DNA of 64,000 bases, from the NCBI GenBank assembly GCA_021234155.1, contig JAJEKV010000010.1, positions 15,097,329 through 15,161,328 of the forward strand. The letters run 5' to 3'. Shown piece by piece: positions 33,633-45,489 of the stretch; the first letter of the stretch is position 1, and each line of letters starts with the position of its first letter. Made by a program: the position numbers and the translations under genes. Origin of the DNA: Isoetes taiwanensis (lineage: Eukaryota > Streptophyta > Lycopodiopsida > Isoetales > Isoetaceae). The notes under the pieces are model-generated. The model was not told the DNA's origin and did no database searches. It worked only from the letters and a program-made list of their open reading frames with translations.

Positions 33633-33904
33633 ATGTAAGACTAATAGTTCATGAAAGACTTTGCTGTTTTGCAAGACTCTGATTTGATATGACACTGAAT
33701 TGGCAGTGTTTTGGTTAATGTGAACTGCTGCAATCTCAAGTGCTTGTTATTCACATGTCTTAGAAGATTGATTACTGCTAGATATATTACTGTCTTATAT
33801 GTAACTTGGGTTTGGAAGGGCTTTCATATTCGTGCTTGCTCAATAACCATGTTTGCTCGACTTTTAATCTTAAAATGTATGGTTATTTAGTCAACAAGCT
33901 GGAA

Positions 33905-34140
33905 CTTTAGAAGTTCAATGACAGTTAGAAGTTCAATAGACAATGGTATTCAGTTTACACTAAAGTTCAAGAGACAATAGTATTCACATCACACTTAAAA
34001 TGCATTGAAGTTCAATGACAGTTAGAAGTTCAAGAGACAATGGTATCCAAATTTTACACTTAAACATTTAATTGACAATGAACATTGACAGCCTTTTAAG
34101 ACAATAGTATTCACATCACGCTTTAAAATGCATTGAAGGA
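33905..34140 (+). repeat. Degenerate repeat cluster in D
   Basis: Short units built on AAGTTCAATGACAGTTAGAAG and ACAATAGTATTCACATCAC recur irregularly. No coding potential. Confidence 0.55.
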
Positions 34141-35054
34141 TATATTCGAAAAGCGTATAAGAAGAATGTACACACAAAGATGCATGCAAATAGACATTAG
34201 ATTACATGTTCCCAAAAACTTTGAGAGTTTCGTAAAAACCGAGAATACTTGAACATAAGCACACAATGGTGAATATATTTAAGACATTGAAGAATAAACT
34301 CATAAATCGGAAGGAAATACACAAGAAATACATGACCGATTTTATATTATATACTCCCAAAAACAACCGCCTCATGGACGAATTTACAAAAGGCCTGTAT
34401 TACATAGCGTGCATGTTCCATCACAAAAAGAGGTAGCATCATAAGTTATGGAGATGAGTTATGGAGATTCATATACATGGTCGAAAAACAAAAGCACAAC
34501 ATCGAAAAAAAAAAAAAAACACGGGGTATCCTAGGCACGCCCAGAGGCTGCATCCCCGAGCTCCATACGCAGTGTCATTGCCACCACCTTTGAATAACCA
34601 TCTCCGTATAGCCATGGTCCGAATGAGGACGGTTAGCCATCACTGAACCTTATCGTAAACTACAGCCCCCTTTCGAACTAGGCGCTTCCACCTCCACACA
34701 CCTAAAAATCATCGACATACTTGATCCTCTTGCCCTACAAGGTTAGAATTCACGTACTCGGCCCATGGGAACTCCGCGGGCGGTGATCTTGATTCCGCCA
34801 TGCTCGCTACGATTCTCGGCTGGGTATGGTTCGGGAATTGGGAGGAAGATGAAGAGCACCCGGCCAATCGAAAGTGCAATGATCTCGCATGCATACGAAA
34901 ATGCACCAGATCGTTTTAAAAAGGCGTGCCATGCAATCAATGGCTTCGTCAACTGATATATATATATATTTTTTTTTATTGTTGGTTTAGGGTTGTGCAA
35001 GTTTGGTGTACTATTGGTCACATTTGTTATTTGTCAATGGTCACATTTGGAAAT

Positions 35055-35170
35055 ATGTATGAAGTTCATGGTTCAAAATTGAACCATAAACTTTATGAAC
35101 CATGAACTTTATCAAAATTGAACCATACACTTTATAAGTGAACTTTATGAAGTTTATGGTGAATCTTTGC
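35055..35170. repeat. Palindromic AT-rich cluster in D
   Basis: Nested inverted repeats such as GGTTCAAAATTGAACC recur with CATGAACTTTAT units, and could fold into hairpins. No gene. Confidence 0.55.
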
Positions 35171-35732
35171 AAAGCATAACTAGCATGTTCATTATGCAAA
35201 GCAATGGTCACAATTATGTTTAAATATGGTAACAAGTATTATGGAAACTTAGAATTGTTTTTGGAGTTTGATGTTCATACAAGTATTGCAATTGAAAATA
35301 CAAAAGGGAGTTTGATGTTCGTACAAGTATTGCAATTGAAAATACAAAATTGAAAACAGCAACCTTATATATGACTAAGTTTATTTAACACCTAAGCATG
35401 TGGGATAATTCAACCAATACAGCTATTTAGAGTTTCAGAACTCGACCTTGGGATGGGTTTCAGAACTGATATTGATTGTTAAGTTCTGCTATTGATTGTT
35501 GATATTAAGAACTGATATTAATTGTTAAGTTTCAGAGCTTGATCCCAAGAATTTGATACAAAAATTTTGGGATAGATGGTTGATACAAAAATCGCACAAT
35601 TTGAAACAAGAATATGCACAAAATCCGATACAACAATACAACTATACAACGGGTTTCCCGATATGCACAAATTAAGATATGCCATAAATCATACAAATGC
35701 AGCTTGCTATAAAGTTTGAGATTCATAAGAAA

Positions 35733-37942
35733 TCAGATAACAATATACCTTTTTCCAATTCTTTGTCTCTTGCTTCTCCACTCATTTAGTTTGTTCCTCG
35801 CCATTCGATTGATGACCAAGCCCGTTGTCGACGCCTTCTTCATAGCAACCGCCATTGCATCATGCATAATTGGCGAGGCACGCCTTGCCACATTCTCTTC
35901 ATGTCTTGCTAGCACTCCTTCTATAGAACCATTGTCCCATTTGGACCAATGGATTGGATTGACGAGAAAGTTAGATTACCGCCGCCTCGTTGAGTCTTCC
36001 TATTAAAACCATCTTGGCTTGTTTATGTGATTTTTCCATGCCTTGTGTGTTCCATATGGCCAAGCTGCCATACCTATCTCAAAACCAAGGCCCATGTGCA
36101 AAAATTATATGCACATAATGTGTAACCTCGCTCTCCCCCATGCATCTATGTATGCCTTTGTAAATGCATTAACAATGTACTGAAATTCCAAATTTCGCTC
36201 AAAGAAGAAAGCACTGCTTGTTTAAAACAACAGATTTAAGTTGGATAAGGCATTCCATGCATGCCTTTTTCTGGTTCTTCCATTAGTGGTTCTCATTCCA
36301 TCTCTCGCATCTACAAGTTTTTTCCCTCGGTCCCATACACCTACCTTGGCACTTTCATTGCATAGAAAGTGCTTTGCCCTCTCACCTCCAATAGACACCT
36401 TGGTCGGAACCGAGCTTCTTCCATTGAGGACTGTTTAGTATCCATTTCCAGCTTCACACATCCACCATGCAATCCCCATTTGATAATACTGCCTCCACTG
36501 CTCAATAGCTTCTTTCCGTTGCTTCTCATCCTTAATATTCCGCACAAACAACTCGAAAGCCAAATCATCTTTTCTACTATTCTAACAAGAGCGCAAGCGG
36601 TGTACAAATGTGAACTCTATCCAAGGGAATAGGCAAAATTGGGATCAGATCTTTATCCTTTAGGTGTCTATCGAGCTGAACTCGATTACATTTGAGAGTA
36701 CTCTTTGAGGGGCCATTTTTGTTTCTTTCAAAGTCTCACAAAGAATACAAGCACATTCGAGAAGTCTTTGCACCAGAAGACCTAATATTATACATGGCTT
36801 TCTCAGTTTTCCAGATCTGATGCCGGTGGAAATTAATCAAAAAAGAACCAAAACCTTCAACACAAACCTTCTTACCTTTATTATAGCCGTCCACAAGCAT
36901 AGGTATACCTGCTCTCACTTCAAAGACCCATTTCAGCACTTCATTGTTCTCCTTATGAACTTGGAAAAGGCCCAACCACCACGTGATGCTCCTGGATTGG
37001 ATTGAAAACCACTCGAGTCTCTAGCCTTCCTCTTTAACATTTTTGTTGTTCATAATCTGCAAAGAAATGCCCGATTCATGATCACAAAGACACCCTTTCA
37101 TACTTGACTTTGTGGCTAAGTTCCATTTCATCAAGCTTCAAACAAACCTCCAAATTGGCCGTTTTGAATGCTATCTTCATGTATATTATAGAAAACTACC
37201 ATAAATTTCAGAATGCTCCCAAGTCAAACCACAAATTGTTTCTCTCATGGAGACTTATAATTTTGTTGTCATTGGGGATACCTTTCTTAGATCTTGGCCC
37301 CTAAATAGTGAATGGTGCTTCACACTTGATTGAGTGCATTCCTCCAAGGATCTCTTCAACCATAGTGTTTCTCCTTGCCCCGACAAGATTCAGATGGTGT
37401 GGCCTTGGAACCATAACTTTATTTGTCCCAACCATGTTCAATGCATCCCAGAATTGCTTGAAGAGCAATCTATAAGCACTGTACTAATTCCAAAGCAGAA
37501 TCACATACATTTTGAATTTTATTTGCATCCATTTTAGAACTCACCTCATGAAGAAGCGTGTCCATAACAGATTTCTTCAAATCAGAATTCTCGGTGAATT
37601 TAACATTGAAAGTATTTCTTCTTTTGTGGCAATACTTCTTACAATGCTTCCAACATTCTTCCTCACACCCTTCTTTCCCTTTACTTGATCAGTAGCACTT
37701 GCTTCATAGCATAAATTCTCCTTCGAGCAGCCCCACATTTAATATTAAGTGTTTCAATTGGCTTGAATTCTTTTATTCTCTCTCGAAAGCACCAAGAACA
37801 GTCCTCTTTGATCTCTCCAATCTTCTCTCGCAAAGACACGACATCGTTTCATATTCTTTCTAGCATCTCGCCATTGCCGAAAGTCTTGCAAACTCAGAAT
37901 TGCTTGACACATTGTTTGAAACATCACAATATCTTCCTCCAA
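35733..37942 (-). other. Coding-like remnants in D, product unknown
   Basis: A series of minus-strand frames (37942-37757, 36975-36739, 36607-36344, 35915-35736) reads like the decayed exons of a basic protein. The order is a coiled-coil-like start (EEDIVMFQTMCQAIL), a Cys/Lys-rich patch near 37650 (EGCEEECWKHCKKYC) and later a segment with HDAMAVAMKKASTTG. I do not recognise the family and see no DDE-type transposase motif. It could be the element's own degraded gene or captured host sequence. Confidence 0.25.
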
Positions 37943-38419
37943 TTGAGAATTCCTTTTTGTTAGTCGGGCTGACCTCGCTTATCCTTTTCCTTTCTTTGTC
38001 GCTCTAATCGATCTCTCAATTTAGACAACTCCGTGTCTCTCAAATGCAAGCAATGTGACAAATTGTTATTTTGATAAATTAATTGCAAATCAGATTGTGC
38101 CAGTGCTCTCACAATAGCCTAGCAGCCCCGACTTTCCCACACAAACAAACCTCACAAGGCTTGACACACAATTGAAATTTGGACATTTACCTTGAATGGA
38201 TTTCGTGGGTAAATTTCCCCATCGTCCAGATATCAAAGATGCTTGGCTCCACTCAATCTCAAAGCATTATGTTCTTCTTTGTCGACAAAGAGATTTTGCA
38301 AATTCGATGAAGGCAAGGTAATTCTCATTTGAACCATGGCAATGACTGCAGCTTAGCGTAAAACCATCCCGTAAACTCCATTGTTGATTTTATAATCGAA
38401 TTCAAATGTTTCAAAAGGG

Positions 38420-38595
38420 AAATTCAAATTTGAACTACAATTCAAAATTTCCGAGCACTTTAGAGTAAGGGAAAATCAATATTGAACTGCAATTCAAATT
38501 TTTCCCGCAAATGCAATGAGGGAATTTCAAATTTGAACTATGATTCAAAAATTTCGAGAGCAAATGCAATGAGGGAAATTCAAATTTGAACTCAC
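38420..38595 (+). repeat. Tandem repeat near right end of D (about 52 bp x 4)
   Basis: The palindrome TTCAAATTTGAAC recurs at 38423, 38526 and 38579, with a mutated copy near 38475. That gives four units of about 52 bp with AATGCAATGAGGGAA spacers. Confidence 0.7.
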
Positions 38596-38932
38596 ACGCC
38601 CACATGAACCCTAAACCTTGATCTCGAAGCTCAAATCGCATCCGGCTGCCTTGAAAACCACCGCACACCTCGCTGAATAGGGAGATCTCGTATGCATCTC
38701 TCGAGACACGCTCGAGATCTCACGAAACGGATTCGAGGAACCCTAATCGAGATTTCCTCCTCTCTCTCTCCAAATGACGTGGCATAATGGGATAGGTCTA
38801 CGTGGGCTCTAAGATACACTTGGATTCTATATTTATGAAGGATAAATGCTCTCCAATATAATTAGGAAAATAGAAAAAATAACTTATAATATTTCTTAGG
38901 GGGACACCAAGAGACCCATATTTTCTCTAATG

Positions 38933-39904
38933 TACCTCAAACTGCAGTTCAGCCTCAACACTCCAATCCCCCACGCAGTCAAATTTGGTGCCACATCTGC
39001 AAATATCAAGGTCATTTGGCCAATGAGTGCAACTCCACTAGTGGCCCTCCTCATTGTAAACGCTGCAATATGTGCAATCATGCCACGGAAGAATGCACTC
39101 GTACTCATCCTACACCTTTTCGGCAAAAGATGGTTTATCAAGTCCAGACCACGCCGCAGCAACAGACTTCCTATCAACCTCAGCAATTTCAAGCACAACC
39201 ACCTCAACAGTATCAACAATCTCAGCAGCAAAGGGGACAAAGCAACCGTCCTGCTTTTGATCCTGCTAAAGCTCAGTGCTATCATTGTTTGGAATGGGGT
39301 CATACCACCACGGCGTGCCCGCAACTTCCTCAAGTTCAAGTCCAACTTCCAGGCACGACTCAAACCACTTCAGTCCGCCTCACAGCCTATCAACTTTGGA
39401 TCACAAATGGCAAACAGGGCCCTCGGCCTGTTCTTCGAAAACCACCACGTGTGCCTCAACAATCAAGGTATCAACCAACTCCAGCAACTCCTCAGATGGA
39501 TCAACAAGCCCAGGAAGAGATTTATCAGGCTCTTAATCCTCCAGTTCAACCGTCAAATTGGGTTGGGTTGGTTTCACGCCAGACCAGGGCGTCACGCCCC
39601 TTGACCATCCTTCCTCATGATACGCAACCTGCTTTTGCAGTTGACACGATCCCTCATGCTGAGGACAAAAAGGTTCACTTTGCCCCAGATCTGGATAAAC
39701 TCATGCCTCATGTCATGCCCAAAGTCAGACAAAGTATTCTAAATCTCATGCAAGCTGCTGAAGGACGCACACTGGCTAATGTACATGCCACCACCAGAGC
39801 TCAGCAGCGTCAGGATGCACCTCCATCATCTCAAACTCCACGCTCTCAGACATATCCGAATATTGCTGCAGAGGTGGAGCTTCTCAAAGAAGTTGCTCAA
39901 AGAA
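38933..39904 (+). pseudogene. C gag, nucleocapsid end
   Basis: After D, C gag continues with a Cys/His cluster, CHICKYQGHLANEC and CKRCNMCNHATEEC (about 38990-39100), a Gln-rich linker and a CCHC knuckle CYHCLEWGHTTTAC (39278-39319). After this come RLTAYQLWITNGKQGPRP and KVHFAPDLDKLMPHVMPKV. The frame of about 300 codons is clean. It ends near 39924, overlapping the protease frame, as expected for a frameshift junction between gag and pro. Confidence 0.82.
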
Positions 39905-40215
39905 GTCAACCATGTTCAAATTGACGGGGGTAGTGCTGTCAATCTCATCACGGATAAACTCCGCAAGCAAATGGGCATCAAACAACTTTATCGTGTTCCA
40001 TATGACATCAAATTGGCTAATGGCCATATCACGCGCCCTCAAGGCGTCACGCCTCTTCTTCACATCAATATAGGCGATCTCCGATTCCCCTTGGAATTTG
40101 GTGTTTGGAAAGCAGGGGAAGATCCAGGTGATTATGAAATGTTGGTCGGCAGACCTTTTCTCCGTCAGGCCAAAAGTATCCATTACTGGGCCACGGACCA
40201 GCTAGTCATTACAGA
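39905..40215 (+). CDS. C aspartic protease domain
   Basis: The frame shows NHVQIDGGSAVNLITDKL with the active-site Asp at about 39923, then GDLRFPLEFGVWKAGEDPG and YEMLVGRPFLRQAK, the C-terminal hydrophobic-Gly motif of retropepsins. It cleaves the element polyprotein. It is open and in one frame up to about 40672, in contrast with the N copy. Confidence 0.8.
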
Positions 40216-40670
40216 TGGTCACCTCAATGCCACCATGGATTTGGAAACTGGTAAGATCATTTCGGTCGAACATGCTGAACCTTCTCTCTTAGACACCGAT
40301 TCTGACGAAGCACAGAACATTTATCACGTTCAGGCTCCTCCTGCGAGTCTGTCTCTGTCATCCTACCCTGAATATGCTGATCCTTGGGGCGAGATGACTC
40401 TTGATCAGGACCAGGCTGTGGCTGCTTTACTCGACCCCTATCTGGCTCCTTGCAATCGCATCCAACGTATCGATCATTTTTCGGATACAGAACTTCCTCC
40501 AGACACAGTGGACGTACACGCCGTCATGAAGCAACCATTGCTTGATGCGCTCAGCAACCACTCTTCTTCACCACGCAGAGTGCAACTCATCTTGTCATGT
40601 TTCAACCTCCTGCTCATGTTGTTCAAGACACGAAAGTTATCCCACACATTCAGACTCCTGATGTGGAGAT
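40216..40670 (+). CDS. C protease to reverse transcriptase linker
   Basis: Continuous with the protease frame: acidic, with LLDTDSDEAQNIYHV and MTLDQDQAVAALLDPYLAPC. No domain was recognised. The frame then shifts near 40600-40670 before the reverse transcriptase. Confidence 0.5.
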
Positions 40671-40675
40671 AGTGG

Positions 40676-41640
40676 ATGTTGGCAACAATCAGCCTGTCCG
40701 CCTTGCTGCAAATCTCCCGACCACATATCGCAAACGGGCCATCACGTTGTTCAAAAAGTTCAAACACATTTTTGCCTGGAGCTACAAAGATCTTCGGGGT
40801 ATCAACAAAAACTTGGGGGAACTCACCATTCCTACCAAATCAGATGCATGTCCTGTATAGCAACGACAGTACCGGCTCATCCCCAATTACCATGACTGAG
40901 TCAAGACAGAAATTGACAAACTCCTAGCTGCTGGTTTGATCTATGAGGTCAAACATTCTGAACGGGTGAGCCCCATTGTCATTGCCCTCAAACACAATGG
41001 TAAGATCCGCGTTTGCATGGACTATCGAAAACTCAATCAGGCCACGGAGCGTGATCATTTCCCACTTCCCTTCACAGACCAGGTCCTGGAAGAGGTCGCT
41101 GGTCATGAAATGTACTCCTTCATGGATGGTTTTTCTGGCTACAATCAAATCTCAATCAAAGAATCTGATAAACTCAAGACTACCTTCACCACCCCTGGGG
41201 CACTTTTGCCTACAAAGTGGTTCCTTTTGGGTTATCAAACTCTCCATCAACGTTTCAACGCATTATGCTCTCGGTTTTTCATGAATATATGAAGGAGAAA
41301 CCCTTTCTCCAGATTTTTCAAGGTGACTTTTCCGCCTACAGTTCCATGGATGACCACCTGGATAAATTAGAGCTCGTCTTTCAGAAATGTGATGCGTCTG
41401 GCATTAGTCTCAATCCTGAGAAATGCACCTTCTGCATCACCTCTGGTGTTCTGTTAGGACATATGGTCAGTAAGGCAGGTATCACCACAGATCCTGCTAA
41501 AATCAGTTGCGTGCTTAAAGCTCAAGCACCATATAATATCAAGGAGACACGTTCTTTCCTGGGCAAGGTAAATTATTATTCCACCTTCATTCCTGGACTT
41601 GCAGCCATTGCTGATCCCATTCATAAACTCACGGGTGATG
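40676..41640 (+). pseudogene. C reverse transcriptase (inactivated)
   Basis: Conserved pieces are IRVCMDYRKLNQATERDHFPLP, MYSFMDGFSGYNQI, then VPFGLSNSPSTFQRIM. The catalytic loop reads FQGDFSAYSS at about 41316-41345, whereas N has FQDD, so the first catalytic Asp is Gly (codon 41322-41324). Stops lie in frame at 40858 (TAG, shared with N) and 40897 (TGA). A frameshift lies near 41210. This copy cannot make an active enzyme. Confidence 0.85.
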
Positions 41641-42115
41641 AATCCACTTAGGCTTGGAATTCCCAGGCGGATGCTGCTTTCCAATAGTTGAAGATTTTGC
41701 TTACTCAGGCCCCCGTGCTTGTTCCTCCTCAATGGGACAAGCCTTTTCATGTTCATGTTGATGTCTCCGCATTTGCTATTGGTGCTATACTTTCTCAAGA
41801 ATATGATGCGCACACAGACAAACCAAACCGTTATGCCAGCAGAAAACTCAATCCTGCTGAGCGCAACTACTCTGCCACTGAGCGGGAGGCCTTGGGCTTA
41901 ATTTTTTGTGTCCAACGTTTCCATCATTATCTCTTAGGCATTAAGATCAAGTTCTTTGTGGACCATCAAGCACTTCTCTATCTGATCAACAAATCCACGG
42001 CCACGGGCAGAATTACTCGATGGGTCCTTCTTCTGCAAGAATTTGCTCCCTTTGAAATTGTTCATAAAGCAGGCACATCTCATGTTGTCCCGGATTATCT
42101 CTCACGCATTCACAC
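41641..42115 (+). pseudogene. C RNase H
   Basis: The frame FHVHVDVSAFAIGAILSQ has the first acidic residue, then ATEREALGLIFCVQRFHHYL and FFVDHQALLYLIN, with HVVPDYLSRIH at the end. RNase H removes the RNA strand during cDNA synthesis. TAG stops at 41649 and 41685 separate it from reverse transcriptase, but the domain itself is open from 41688. Confidence 0.8.
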
Positions 42116-43378
42116 AGATGATCCCTCCACGGGAGTTTCAGATGCTTTTCCTGATGCTCAGCTCTTTTTGGTCACGGCCACGCCACATTGGTTTCATAAC
42201 TACCAGCAGTATCTTCTCACTGGTGCTCTGCCCTCCGAAGATCCCACGCTCTCTCCAGAAAAACTTAAATCCCGTCACTGTCAATTTCTCCGTGAGGTCC
42301 GTGACTACACCATGGTAGCAGGCCATCTTTACAAACGTGGCAAGGATACAGTTCTCCGACGCTGTGTTCTTCCTCATGAAGTGCCTGATATTGTTCGAGA
42401 AGCACATGAAGGGCTAGGTGGAGGTCATTTTTATGGTGACACCACGGCACGCAAAATACTTCTCGCAGGTTATTTCTGGCCCACGCTCTTCAAGGATGCT
42501 CACGCTCATGCCCGCAACGTGTGATGTATGTCAGTGTGTGGGTCGGCCCACGGCCCGTGACGCTCTCCCGTTGACGCCGGTCGCCACGCCACTTCTCTTC
42601 AGCAAATGGGGAATGGACTTTGTGGGACCTATCGACCCTCCTGCGCGGCACACCCGTGCCCGCTACATTTTGGTTCTCACTGATTATGCTACCAAATGGG
42701 CGGAGGCTTGCGCACTTCCAGACAACACGGCAGCAACAGCCAAGGTCATCTATACGCAAATCATCACGCGTTTTGGCTGTCCCACAGAATTGGTCAGTGA
42801 TCGAGATGTTCATTTTGTCAATCACACTATCAAGGAGCTGACGGATTATCTGCTGATACATCATCGCAAAAGCACACCTTACTATCCTCAAGGGAATGGT
42901 TTGGCTGAAAGCACAAACAAGACTCTCATCACTATTCTCAAGAAAATTTGTGACGCTTCTCGCACAGACTGGCAAGACAAGCTTCCTACTGTTCTTTGGG
43001 CTTACAGCTGTTGTTTCAAGATTGCTACTGGTCACACTCCTTTTAAGTTGGTTTATGGTCAAGAAGCCTTGATGCCCTTTGAATATGTTCTTCCGACACT
43101 TCGTTTTCAACTTTCTACCACTCATAACCCACCTGCAGCTCTTCAAGAACGAGTTTACCAGCTTGAACAATTGGATGAACTTAGGAGAGATGCTTATATT
43201 CGGGTTCTTCATGGCCAACAGTTGCGAAAATCTTTGCATGACAAACATCTGAAGACCAAAAGTTTTAAAGAAGGTGATTTGGTTTTGCTTTATGATTCTC
43301 GTTACAAAAATTTTCCAGGGAAGTTAAAGTTCAGATGGCTTGGTTATCAAATCGTTCAAGTTGTACAACCCAGTGTTT
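42116..43378 (+). pseudogene. C integrase (catalytic part intact, end cut by E)
   Basis: The zinc-binding part HEGLGGGHFYGDTTARKIL with CDVCQ bridges a frameshift near 42500. The core has WGMDFVGPI (first Asp about 42616), LVSDRDVHFV (second Asp) and NGLAESTNKTL (Glu about 42908), so the D,D,E triad is complete. The C-terminal part, FKEGDLVLLYDSRYKNFPGKLKFRWLG, is the Tat/Athila type without a chromodomain. The CACTA element E interrupts the gene at 43378; it resumes at 53126. Confidence 0.88.
43376..43378. repeat. Target-site duplication of E (TTT)
   Basis: TTT precedes CACTACCACCCC at 43379 and follows GGGGTGGTAGTG at 53122 (TTT 53123-53125). Three bases is the CACTA superfamily norm. Confidence 0.8.
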
Positions 43379-43429
43379 CACTACCACCCCAATTCTGGGT
43401 CCACACTTAAAAACAACAGTAAAAGAAAA

Positions 43430-44480
43430 ACCACATGTTGTTGTTCAAAAAACTCTACATGTGGTTATGTGGAGGTGTGGTTTATTAAGAAGACGGTGTA
43501 GGTTTTTTTTAAGGAGCTATAGCTTTTTTTTTTTTTAAGGTGTGGTTTTTTTTTTAGGTGTGGTTTCATTTTGCGGAAGTGTAGTTTTTTTTTTTAAAGA
43601 TGAATTGTTTTTAGGAGGATGTTGTTTTCTGAGGTGTGGTTTATAATAAGGTGTTGTTTTTAAGTATCTATTTTTTAAGGAAATATGGTTTTTTAAGGTG
43701 TCGTTTATAAGTAGGTGTAGTTTTAAGTAGGCATTTTCTAAGGAAGTATAGTTTTCCTCAGTGGTATGATTTTTTAAGTCTAGGTGTTGTTTTTGAGGTG
43801 TGGTTTATAAGTGAGTGTAGTTTTTAAAGCGGATGTTTTGGAAAGAAGTATGGGTTTTGAGGTGTGGTTTATAAGTGGGTGTAGTTCTTAAATGGTCGCA
43901 TTTTATGGAAGTATGGTTTTTCAAGTGGTGTGATTTTTAAGTTGAGGTGTTGTTTTTTTTGATTGTGTGGTTTATAAGTGGGTGTAGTTTTTAAGTAGGC
44001 CGTTTTTGAAAAAGAAGTATGGTTTTTTTGAGGTGTGGTTTATAAAGTGGGTGTAGTTCTTAAGTGGTCAAGCTTTTTATGGAAGTATGGTTTTCTCAAG
44101 TGGTGTGATTTTTTAAGTTGAGGTGTTGTTTTTGAGGTGTGGTTTATAAGGGGTGTAGTTTTTAAGTAGTCGCTTTTGAAAGAAAGTATGGTTTTTTGAG
44201 GTGTGGTTTATAAGTGGGTGTAGTTTTTAAGTGGTTGTTTTTTAATAAAGTATGGTTTTTCCGGCGGGTGTGGTTTATATAACTAGGTGTGGTTTATATA
44301 ACTAGGTGTAGTTTTTTAAGTAGTTGTTTTTAGTTTTTTTAGGTGTGGTTTTAAGTTGGTGTAGTTTTTAAGTGGCTGTTTTTTAAAGAAGTGTGGTTTT
44401 CTGAAGTGGTGTGGTTTATAACTAGGTATAGTTTTTACGCAGCTATTTCTTAAGGAAGTATGTTTTTTTTTTAGGTTTTC
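43430..44480 (+). repeat. Left subterminal repeat array of E
   Basis: Many irregular copies of GTGTGGTTTATAAGTGGGTG and TAGTTTTTAAGT units fill about 1 kb. They are T-rich and diverged by small indels. This is the subterminal region of the CACTA element. Confidence 0.8.
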
Positions 44481-44589
44481 TTGAGGCTATTTCTTAAGCA
44501 AAGCACCACCACCTGGAATATTGTTTGTGTGCTCAAATTTGGAAATGTATCGTATTGTTTTACATTCATGAAAAAATACCTTCAAAGGT

Positions 44590-45485
44590 TAGATCCAAGG
44601 TGGCTCAAACATGCCACCTAGGCTCCAACATGCCAAGGTGGCTCAAGCATGCCACCTAGGGCACCAACATGTCACCTAGGCTCAAACATGCCAAGGTGGC
44701 TCAAACATGCCACGCTGGCCTACATGCCACCTATAGGCTCCAACATGCCACATGGGCTCCAACATGCGACCTAGGCTCCAACATGCCAACGCGCCTCAAA
44801 CATGCCACCTAGGCTTCAACATGACACCTAGGCTCAAACATGCCAAGGTGGTCGAACATGCCACATGGGCTTCATGCCACCTAGGCTCCAACATATCAAG
44901 GTGGTCAAAACATGCCATGTGGGTTTCCAACATGCCACCTAGGCTCCAACCCGCCAAGGTGGCTCAAGCATGCCGCCTAGGCACCAACATGCCACCAAGG
45001 CTCAAACATGCCAAGGTGGCTCAAACATGCCATCTGCTCCCAACATGCCACCTAGGGTCGCAAACATGCCAAGGTGGCTCATACATGCCACGCGGGCTCC
45101 CAACATGCCACCTAGGCTCCAACATGCCAAGGTGGCTCATACATGCCACGGGCTCCCAACATGCCACCTAGGGCTCCAACATGCCAAGGTGGCTCAAACA
45201 TACCACCTAGGCTCCAATATGCCGCCTAGGCTCGGACATGCCAAGGTGTATCAAATATGCCATGCAGGGCTCCAACATGCCAAGGTGGCTCAAACATGCC
45301 ATGCTCCTACATGCCACCTAAGCTCCAACATGCCAAAGTGGCTCAAACATGCCACGCTGGGCTCCTACATGCCACCTAGGGGTCCAATATGCCAAGGTGG
45401 CTCAAACATGCCACCTAGGCTCAAACATGCCAAGGTGGCTCAAACATGCCACGCTGGCTCCAACATGCCACCTAGGCTCCGTGAG
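44590..45485 (+). repeat. Minisatellite of about 38 bp in E
   Basis: Repeats of AACATGCCACCTAGGCTCC alternate with AACATGCCAAGGTGGCTCA. The two half-units share the AACATGCCA start, and CCACCTAGG and CCAAGGTGG are near inverted relatives. Long ORFs over the array (44752-45527) are translations of the repeat and not genes. Confidence 0.85.
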
Positions 45486-45489
45486 TTGC

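Larger units (their letters stand above)
31562..38932. mobile_element. Unclassified terminal-inverted-repeat element D
   Basis: A 7371-bp insertion interrupts C gag. The left end CATTAGAGAAAATATGGG and the right end (reverse complement CATTAGAGAAAATATGGG) are near-perfect inverted repeats of about 22 bp. Comparison with N gag indicates the original joined ...ATGG to TACC..., so no target-site duplication is evident. Terminal GAGAAAAT is a little like Mutator-type ends, but a 9-bp duplication is missing. No transposase was recognised. Minus-strand coding-like remnants lie at 35.7-38.0 kb, and short plus-strand frames at 31.95-32.3 kb. Confidence 0.75.

Noticed and set aside
38896-39363. 155-codon minus-strand frame
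   Set aside because: Antisense to the C gag zinc-finger region.
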